Below, one piece after another: positions 56,160 to 64,000 of a DNA stretch of 64,000 nucleotides (its first letter is position 1; each line of letters begins with the position of its first letter). A program made the translations under genes and the position numbers. The notes under the pieces are model-generated. The model was not told the DNA's origin. It saw only the letters and a list, made by a program, of their open reading frames with translations, and made no database searches. The stretch is from Hypholoma sublateritium FD-334 SS-4 (taxonomy: Eukaryota > Basidiomycota > Agaricomycetes > Agaricales > Strophariaceae): positions 100,111-164,110 of the forward strand of contig KN817611.1 of NCBI GenBank assembly GCA_000827495.1. The letters are read 5' to 3'.

Positions 56160-58532
56160 TCAGTAATGAAGAACGTATTGTGGATTCAGGTCATCCGGAT
56201 CATTTGCGTGCACCGTATATAAGAGGTCGGCTGCTCTTTCAGCGATCAAGTAGGCTGGTCCTTGCGGGTGACAGCTTGGGATGTACGGCTGCGCGGAATG
56301 AGTTTTGACTTTCTACAGAGCTGAAAATGTGCAGAACACTCACAAGGACAGACAAATCGACGATTCGAAGCCCATAGGTACCCTTAACCGTGAGATCTGG
56401 GTTGACGACACCATCTGGAGAAGAATACGAGCTCATAGACGCCGTTGAAGTGGGATGGAAAATGGTGCTGGCATTTTGACGGGCATGGTCATCGAGACCT
56501 TCATCTGTTTCGCTGGACAGCTTCCCCATAGTTCCGGTTATGTATCCATTCCACGCAGGCGCAGATGCAAAGCGTTTTGCAGCTTTGACGCTTTCTCGCA
56601 AGACTTTGAGATCCCATTTAGTGGTCAACATATTGGGATCTATAAGCGGAGCGTCGAAAGGATTCGTAGATTGTATCTTTACCGTTCCGCCTGTTCAAGT
56701 AATTAACCGCATGTTCAAAAATAAAGGGAGTGACTGACGAGATGTTGGGGTGAGGAGAGCAGTGAGTATCGTGAAATAACTCCCGGTAGCCGGGCGCTCG
56801 TGTACGGGGTCCAGCCAATAGTTCTAGAGAAATTTTCATTAGAACTTCAACCTTAACATGATTATATGCTCCAAACGTACAACAAATATCAGCTCATAGT
56901 GCGGGGACAATTTTCCTGCAGCTGGATCTATTTGTCCCTCTAGGAAACCTGGCTTCACTCTCGCGAAAGCAAGGTTATTTACGATGTTGTTAGAGATAAA
57001 TCCGGTCCTCTTCGTTCTCCATTCATTGATTGCGTCTGTCATTTCGGATTCACTGCGAAGTATGTGGTCCATGCTTCCGCCGTCCGTGACGGAAAATACG
57101 TTTGGGAGCAAGGGGTGGTCCTGGAGGTTTTTCCCTACCTTGGGGCTGCGAACAATTACTGGGATTCCTAATGGATCGAGATCGGCAGGATCACCGATTC
57201 CTGAAAGTTGGAGGATTTGAACAGTACCTATACTGCCTGCAGATAAAATAACCTCCTTTGTTGCTTCGACCATGTACGTCTTGGTGACTGGTTAAAATTA
57301 AATGTCTTGATGAGTCCTTCTCGTTTGTTGGTGAAGAGTAAACTTAATACTACCTGATTTGAAACGCCCATCTGTAAATTCAACCCTCTGGAACCCCATG
57401 AGACCGTCAGAGATTCCGGTGTTGATAAGCTTTGTGACCATCGCATTGATAAGGACAGTAAGATTGGGTCGCGTATTTACGATCCTCGAGTAGGTTGTTG
57501 ATGAGCTGACTCTAGCTCCCTCGGTCATTGTCGACTGAGCGTACCCAACTCCGAGTAGATCAGTAGCAATTCCACTGACATCTTTGTTGTAAGGAAATTC
57601 CTTGAGCTGTTTGGTAGTCTCGATAACTCGGGAGTCAATATTCTGGCGGTGGACGTAGAGGCTGATTTTCACGTCTCCACGATATGAATGTAAGTCGGGA
57701 GTAAACTCGTCGGTCGTGTTGTGTTTGTCATGAGGTGGTTCTACAAACGTCTCATGCTTGATACATCCAGATTCAGTGTGATATAATCTTTCTAAAAAGT
57801 AGAGCACCTCACCTGCGAAACATATCGTCTCATGTTGTTCCATGCCCAGCCAGCATCCCCCGTCACCTTTGCCATCCTATCCCAGTTATCGTTACTGCCA
57901 TATTGATGCACCATATAATCTAGGAGTTGAAATTTCATCAATTACTGAGCAATTGAATTTGGCATGGAAAGATTCTTACTTGCGCTGCTTGTACCACCCA
58001 GAAGTCGACCGCGTGGGTAGTCATATATTCGATGATTCATACCCGCTTGGGGTACGACAGTGTAGTTCCAGTCATACTTCGTTTCTAGCCAAGTATCGTT
58101 CTCTGTTCAGTGTCAGGCCTTTTTGAATGTACAAATTTGAACTTACTGGGTGTCACAGATGGCGCAAGGAATGGCGCCATAACGGACTCGACGTTTTCAT
58201 CACTGAATGTATTGAATATACTTAGCGAAATAAAGCATGGTCGAGAAAGCATCGGTAAATATCACCTCACGCCAGCTTCGAGCACGAGTATGTTCAATGT
58301 GGTATCTTGTGATAATCGAGCTGCCAGTGTCAATCCAGATGTTCCAGCTGTCGTAATTTTTAAATGCTAATGCATTTAGGAATAAAACGGGCTTTTGGTA
58401 CGCACCACCCACAATGACGTAGTCATATGTTGTCGTCTGCAATTGTGATGGGTCGGTGAGTATGATAGATAGCGAGCGACCAATAAATAGTGCTGAGACA
58501 GCAATTAAAGCTGGGAGCGGAGCTGTCTTCAT
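56160..58532 (-). CDS. Secreted GMC oxidoreductase, aryl-alcohol-oxidase-like
   Basis: FAD enzyme that oxidises aromatic or similar alcohols outside the cell and yields H2O2 for peroxidases. Ten exons join in phase (58532-58406, 58347-58266, 58202-58147, 58084-57980, 57919-57813, 57756-57354, 57287-56881, 56823-56739, 56690-56344, 56288-56160), 615 residues, the usual family length. Signal peptide at 1-22; FAD-binding VIVGAGTSGLTLAARL across the first intron; LEAGVSDENV; GMC signature YPRGRLLGGTSSA; NTRPNLTVLINA; second signature LSAGSIGTVQILQLSGIG; NLQDHP; then the two active-site histidines in TIFHPTSTASMSS and SCHPQGPAYL. No lesion found. Substrate cannot be told; methanol or glucose oxidases are less likely from the motif style. 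Confidence 0.9.
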
Positions 58533-58826
58533 CGTTATGGACGGATACTTCTGCAGGGGAAAGTATCAACCTTTATAAGTACGAGTTTGAGCTCCCTCCT
58601 ATGTTACGAGCGCTTCAGGAACAGATGGAACTTTGCTCGGACCTGATGGCACCACGCTGTCACCGCCATGCCTTCAGATTTTTGATGAAGAATGGCGATA
58701 TGGGAGCTTTGCAAAGATATGGGGGTATATCTGTGCATTACGAAGTCGGAAAATGGTGTCCCCGATGGCAGCTAGGTACCTGAAAAGTATACGACTCCAA
58801 ATTTGAGCCCTGGCTTACGTCTTGCT
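58533..58826. other. Promoter region of the GMC oxidase gene
   Basis: Short non-coding stretch; an open + strand frame here (to 97 codons) overlaps the first GMC exon and has no motif. Confidence 0.4.
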
Positions 58827-59850
58827 TCAAATTTGAGTGTTCATTATTCCAGTAGATTTGCTTTGAGAATGTGCAACTGGACCCTGTTGAGGCGGCGAAA
58901 GAAGAGACACCACATCTGTTTCTCCGCCATTTACATTCATAACGAATTCTTTGAAAGCACCATAAGAATCCATTGAATAAAGAGTAGATTGGTTACGTTC
59001 GCCTCGTAAATGCTTCTCCGCCGTGACGCACGAACAGGGGTCATAATGTAGACAATATATAAGATATCCGAGGTCGGGACATGGCTTCTCCGGCGTTGGT
59101 ATATTGGCGGTCATGAACCTCCAGCTGCCAGAGTCTATTGCGTGAGATAGCCAATCCACGTTCGCCACTTCTCCAAGTCTTCGTCCATCAGTCCTGTGGA
59201 CGGCGAATTGTTTAGTCTCCTACTAGTAACCTCAAGCGCAATCAATCATAGACAAAGTTCAAGGCACCTTATTAGACCCCTGGTCGACGGGAGGTGGGCG
59301 ACGCTTGGGTCTGAGCATTGTTTCAACAATGGAAGAAAATCCGAAATAGAATTTTTGTAAGTAGGCAGCGGATTCGAGTATGCCAATGGAAAGGTTCTCT
59401 GCCAGTGTGTAGACGGAATACTCTGCCAAGCGGCCCAAACATATTCCTGAACAAAAGGAGAGCAATAAGGCCTTAGAATTTAGGAAAGACGCGCAAAGAA
59501 CGATACGGTCTATTTTAACGCAGAGTGCCCAGCTGGGCACACAACCCGCGGACGCTAGCAACGCAAGTAATTGACACAGGTTTTCTCTTTCCGAGGGAAA
59601 TATGCGTGATGTGCGGCCAGTTTTTATCGTATACGTACGTCATTATAGGTTGTACCCGTTGAGAGACATAGGTTGCGTAAACTGGAGGTGGCGGCAGCGG
59701 GCTAGCATTGAACGCCTTGACAGAATCTACAATACAACTAGGCTGAGAACGAGAAATTCCATGCGCAGGAGAGTGGTGTGACAGAGAAAGTCGCCGAAGT
59801 AAACGAGTTATTTGAGCGAGGGGGGAACGTCTTCTCAACCGAGGCCATTA
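58827..59850 (-). CDS. Unrecognised coding fragments, minus strand
   Basis: Several open frames on the - strand are joined by plausible splice sites, for example an acceptor at about 59453 opening EYVWAAWQSIPSTHWQRTF and a donor near 59272, and a later exon with VANVDWLSHAIDSGSWRFM. They look like parts of one multi-exon gene, but I do not recognise any domain, and start and stop are not fixed. A decayed gene is also possible. Confidence 0.35.
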
Positions 59851-61321
59851 TACTCATCGCTGCTCGTTTGCAGAGCTTTCCCGGAGTCTTCAAACCATCT
59901 GAGTATCATCACATCGGAAAGAATTGTGTCCGTCCCGAAAGATTTCTCAATAGAGCGGTGTAACGATCCCACTTCTATCTTCCAAGAGTGAGACCTGAGA
60001 GAATCATGAGGAAATCTTTAACTTCAACTGCCAGTACCTCAAAGACTGGATGACTTACCACTATACTGGCAGTGAGCGCATCTCGCCTCGAGGTCACACG
60101 CCGGTCGCTGGACGCAGTAGTACGTGGAGCGAGGTGCCAGATGCTGGTCTCTATCCGATCGATGTAATGGACTGGTCGAGAGTGATGTCTGGGAACTGCT
60201 GGCTATAGGATTTTCAGATCATGCTAACAGTTGAGAGACATATTGCCATGAACCGGCCGACAAATCATATACCCTCTCTGCTTCTAGCGCCCTACATCTA
60301 CAACCCCATCTTACTTCGCCTCTGAAATATGCGAGCATCATCCACATCGAGGGAGCACACTCCAGTGGTAAATCCCAAAGAATGACCTCGTTCGATATCT
60401 GCAAATCGTGCACGATCAGTTTCACAGTGCACATGAGGAAGAAAACTGAACACGGTGGCTCTAGTCACGAAGTTGGACTTGAGCTAGGTATTGGAGTCAA
60501 GTAGCTCGTTGAAATGGCGCTGGTGGGGGTTCGAGATGCGCGGATTACTCTCGTTCTTGCGAAGCACGCGCATATTGACCGTAGTCGCGGTGTAGCGTGC
60601 CTTTTATGTTGAAGTTGACCAAGGGAGGTTGAAAAGTCGGTGTCGCTGGGACTTCGCAGAAATCTGAAATGTTTTTGCGCAAATCGCAGTGTCATGAATG
60701 AGAGGATCGCTGGACTGGGTGCCAGTCCATGTCGTGCAGTCAGTTAGCCAGCACAGCTATGAAGCGCAGTTGGAAGGTGTGACTGACATGGATGATGTTA
60801 GGTGAAGGATGGCGAGGTGACATGGATGCGCTCACCTTCGATTGAGCGGTAGTAGATATTCCAAGACATGATTTCTACTTTACACGGAGCGGGTTACGGA
60901 TGAATCGATGGCGTCTTGACGTCTAGACTGGCTATGAGGGGAGCCGACGGCGCGATGAAGTGGAGTTATGTAGCCATTGGTGCTTCCTGCGCTGCCTCCT
61001 GCTCCCAGGACGCCTTTCATGGAGTTTCTTGGGGGCGGGAGATCCCTGCGTTGTTCCCGTGGCGGTAGATCACCCAGGTTAACGGCGGCGTGCAGAAAAT
61101 ACCCTCCCAGGTGGCACTCGACGTTCGCAAGAAGCTTAGACTTGAAGGGTATCGCAATAGGAAGCCGATGGCGGTGGTTATATCTATAAGTTTTCAGAAT
61201 GGGGCCGTTTGGGGGCCACCGGTAAATGTCGTGGCACTTACTTGGACGGTAGGTGCGAGGAACATTGACATCGTGCTTGCGTACGAGCATTGAGCCAGAG
61301 CAGTGATAGTAACCGTAAAGT
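59851..61321 (-). other. Unresolved region, possible decayed gene(s)
   Basis: Open - strand frames of 70-136 codons (60219-60434, 60465-60695, 60880-61290) show no known motif and could not be joined into a convincing product. A short exon MSWNIYYRSIEG with a good donor lies near 60865. Nothing on the + strand is supported. Confidence 0.3.
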
Positions 61322-61410
61322 TAGCGTGTTTGACGTTGAACGTTGAAACGTTGAAGCATTGATGTTGATGTTGACCGTTGAACGTTTGAACGTTGAACGT
61401 GCGCCGTGAA
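61322..61410 (-). repeat. GTTGAACGTTTGAA-type short tandem repeat
   Basis: Repeated GTTGAACGTTGAA, GTTGAAACGTTGAAGC, GTTGATGTTGA and GTTGAACGTTTGAACG strings with changing spacing; a degenerate microsatellite. Confidence 0.7.
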
Positions 61411-61832
61411 CGCTCGGGCCAGGATTTCGCCGCATTTCGCGCTCGTCACGTGCGCTTCTCCACCACAGTGGCACACACGCTCCGGCGTACAGAGCCATAA
61501 GTATACTTTCATTCCAGCCTACTGCACCTTCCAATCTGCTTTAACTGGTTAATCTCGCTTCGCAGTACCATGTCTTATCTTGTAGCCATATAGCTCGCCC
61601 TTGGCTCGCCCTCTGCTCAGTCTCTGGCCCCGCGTACAGTTACTTTATATCGGCACACCTTCAATACGGTAAAGAGGCGCTGATGTCCATGATTGATAAA
61701 TAGGTCCTTTTTAATGCCATTTGGAGGTACCTTGTCGTACTATCTACACACGACATACTGAAATGTGCACCTTCACAAATCACAAGGGAGGTTGTTCTAA
61801 TTCCCAAAGTACTTATTACTACCACAGAATCT
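61411..61832. other. Intergenic region
   Basis: 3' flank of the dioxygenase gene; nothing else recognised. Confidence 0.4.
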
Positions 61833-63161
61833 CTAGGCCCTGGTGGTGTGCGGAGGGGGAGGGCCTCCGGGGCCTCCGGGAGGTCCACCAGGTCCTCCAC
61901 CACCAGCATTGGGGTTTGTGACGCCGCCATTCTCGGTCCAGGTCGCAGCTGCGCTGGTGACATAATCCGCTGTGGGGTCGATTCCAATGGTAATCCACCC
62001 AAGGATACCGTCCGACGGCTGCTCCCCAAGCCAGACGTACTGCACGACGGGGTCCATGGCCGCTGCTTCCTCCCCCATGATGCCGTCCTCGGAGTTGAGC
62101 GTCAATGTCTGCGTGTTCTCAGCGTATGGGGAGTTTTCTTCAACAGCCGAAATGAGCGCCTGGTCGAAGAACACCTGCGAAAGAGGTCAGAACGCGTGTT
62201 CGACGCAATAATAGTGAAGCGTGCCTGGCCAATGTGGGTAGCATTCCCACCGCTTATGGTGTTGTTAGGAAGGAGGGTCGCATTGAGGGTGGTAAGGACG
62301 TGGATGTGGGGTGTACGTCCGGTGTAATGACCAGGGAAGATGGTCTCGAAGTACGCAACACCATCGGCGTCGGTCAACGCCAGTCCGCGGCCATGCGTAG
62401 CGTTCTAGATAGCAACAAAATCAGCAAGCGATGATAGAAAAGGATGGCACGCATACGATGTTAGATTCATCTGTGATATCTCCGTTTCCGCCAGCAACTA
62501 TACCGCCGTATACGCCAGTGGAATTCGCTATATAGATATCTCAGAGCGGATTCGTCGCACAAGACATCTTTAACTGACCATGCCAAGTGTCAACATAAAC
62601 ATTGGGGATGGGTTCGCATGTAGTCACGTCGATGATTTGGTATTCACTGAAGTAGGGAATGCCTTCCTCTCCGTCGCGAAGATCGGTACGGACGAGCTCA
62701 GCACTGACCCCTACAAAAAGTCACCCAAATGAGCGCAAGAACGAAAATTCGACAGTGAGAATTCACGTACAGTATGGCCCAATAGTGACTTCGGGCTGCA
62801 GGACGCACGCCAGATCGCCCGTGAACACGTCCACGCCCTGGGAGGTGGAGGTGAGGTCCGTGCGGTTGGACTCGTGCTCGGTCGCAAGTACGCTGGCAAA
62901 GTCGCGCTTAGACAACGCACGGCGTCCCGGAAGCCCGCGGCGCGAGCGCAGAGTGTCCGCGAGCATAGCGCGGCGGCTGATGGCGCGCGCCTCAATTCCG
63001 CGTGCTTCGATCCTGTCGGCGCAGTCCGCGATGGAGCGCTTGGCGTGAGCGAGGAACTCACGGCGCGCGAGGACATCGTGCTCATCGTGCGACCCAGGGT
63101 GACCGACTGCAACGAGAACGAAGGAGAGGAGTCCGAGAGAGAGGGTAGCTGAGACGCGCAT
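61833..63161 (-). CDS. Secreted intradiol ring-cleavage dioxygenase
   Basis: Fe(III) enzyme of the extracellular fungal type that opens catechol-like rings between the two hydroxyls. Five exons join in phase (63161-62771, 62710-62579, 62527-62457, 62404-62225, 62174-61833), 371 residues. Signal peptide MRVSATLSLGLLSFVLVAVG, then HPGSHDEHDVLARREFL and a Cys/Arg-rich pre-domain typical of the secreted branch. Iron ligands: Tyr in TIGPYW, Tyr in ANSTGVYGG, and both His in GRTPHIHVL. VYVDTWH and HIGQVFFDQALI also match. The fourth intron appears to be of GC..AG type (CAG|GC at 62225), because only this keeps GQVFFDQ. The C-terminus is a Gly/Pro-rich tail. With the GMC oxidase 3.3 kb away it fits aromatic breakdown; no shared regulation is shown. 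Confidence 0.9.
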
Positions 63162-64000
63162 TGCAAAGATTTTTGGGTACTGAGATGGGAGCTAGGGCGA
63201 CCTTATTTATATTGAGGCAGCGGTGGAATAAGATTTGACGATCTGTGTGGGTACTTCAATAGAGATAGTAATTCATAGTGTTGTATACTATTGCAGAGAA
63301 ATGGAGGAAGCCCTTCTCTAAAGGCCAGAACGTGCACCTTCCGTGAGCTCGCTCTTATTCTGTCTTGGCACCTAGTGTCATGTTGCTTGTCTTATGTCAA
63401 TTTTATACGGGTACTAATTCTTGCCACTGAAAGCACATGTGGTGTCGAGTTCCTATGCGGAAGTTGCTGTAAGAACATCATGTAAAACCATGCGTTGGCT
63501 CGCGTCGGCGTGAACTGACTCGCTGTTTTAGCCGCATCACTTGGGGCCAATTTATATCCTAAGAAATAGGTACATACCTGCGTATAGTTTATTATCAAAG
63601 CATACACTTTGGATTGGCAGTCACATTCAGCCCTGTTTACAGAAAAGTGTGGAGAAGGAGAAATAAAGAATTAAGCGATAGTATTCCACGTTATTGGGGG
63701 ACGTTGAATATTATGATACTTAGGCGCTCGCGCTCGCGACAAGATTACAATGATTTGATCAAGAAATAACAGGAAGCCAATGGGCTTGTAAGCAGCATGT
63801 TAGCAGCATGTTGCCCTACCAAGTAATTGTTTTGTCATTGGCCTGTGGGCCAATCATATTCCTGGTATCTCTAAAAATCCCCTGAATCCAATAGACTGCG
63901 TAGGATTTGATGCTCGCCAAATCCTTGGCAAACTTCGGCCAGATCGATCTTGCTCGTGCCCAGAAATATAGAAGCACTCGCTATGCGCTCACCACCGCCT
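63162..64000. other. Right flank, no gene recognised
   Basis: Contains the promoter side of the dioxygenase gene. A short direct repeat, GCAGCATGTTAGCAGCATGTT-like, lies at 63792-63813. No coding region is supported up to the end of the window. Confidence 0.4.

Noticed and set aside
61238..61534. 98-codon open frame around the GTTGAA repeat
   Set aside because: Consists largely of the short tandem repeat translated (N-I-N / F-N-V-Q pattern); no coding support.

Overview
The window looks like an intron-rich filamentous fungus, most probably an agaricomycete (mushroom-forming basidiomycete). The support is: introns of about 45-70 bp with GT..AG ends, NACHT NOD-like proteins of the fungal type, an F-box relic of basidiomycete style, two DUF6593-like proteins, an aryl-alcohol-oxidase-like GMC flavoenzyme and a secreted intradiol dioxygenase. 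All names rest on motifs read by eye; no database search was run.

Layout. 0.5-4.5 kb: an intron-containing hAT transposase with GGGTC/GACCC subterminal repeats. 5.0-9.2 kb: a DIRS/Ngaro-like tyrosine-recombinase retroelement (gag with zinc knuckles, RT-RNase H, tyrosine recombinase). 9.5-44.6 kb: a GC-rich, pyrimidine-strand-biased array of degenerate repeats on the + strand, holding three NACHT genes on the - strand (17.1-19.2, 23.5-25.5, 39.9-41.8 kb) and an island of three ordinary - strand genes (28.2-32.4 kb). Small NACHT relics lie at 45.0 and 53.0-53.6 kb. 45.6-48.3 kb: a small secreted-protein gene and a broken F-box gene. 49.3-50.8 kb: inverted pieces of the repeat family around an LTR-like promoter. 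51-64 kb: more ordinary gene space, all on the - strand: a Pro/Ser-rich protein, an ASCC1-like 2H phosphoesterase (6 exons), a GMC oxidoreductase (10 exons), unresolved coding fragments, and an intradiol dioxygenase (5 exons).

The most unusual feature is the repeat array. Two different hyphenated palindromes recur through it (about 19 copies of P1 and 13 of P2), in many cases with a second, outer pair of complementary arms. Between copies the arm sequences change in a compensatory way (for example CACCCAGCA/TGCTGGGTG, CGCCCAGCAC/GTGCTGGGCG, CGCCCAGCAG/CTGCTGGGCG), so base pairing seems to have been kept while sequence drifted. The repeats are interleaved with the NACHT genes and have been duplicated together with them (16.8-17.7 kb matches 23.2-24.1 kb). 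Whether the hairpins act as RNA, as DNA, or are only the footprint of a non-autonomous element cannot be decided from sequence alone.

The GMC oxidase and the dioxygenase, both secreted, fit breakdown of aromatic or lignin-derived compounds; the NACHT cluster fits self/non-self recognition or programmed cell death; the two transposons are the source of much of the left end.
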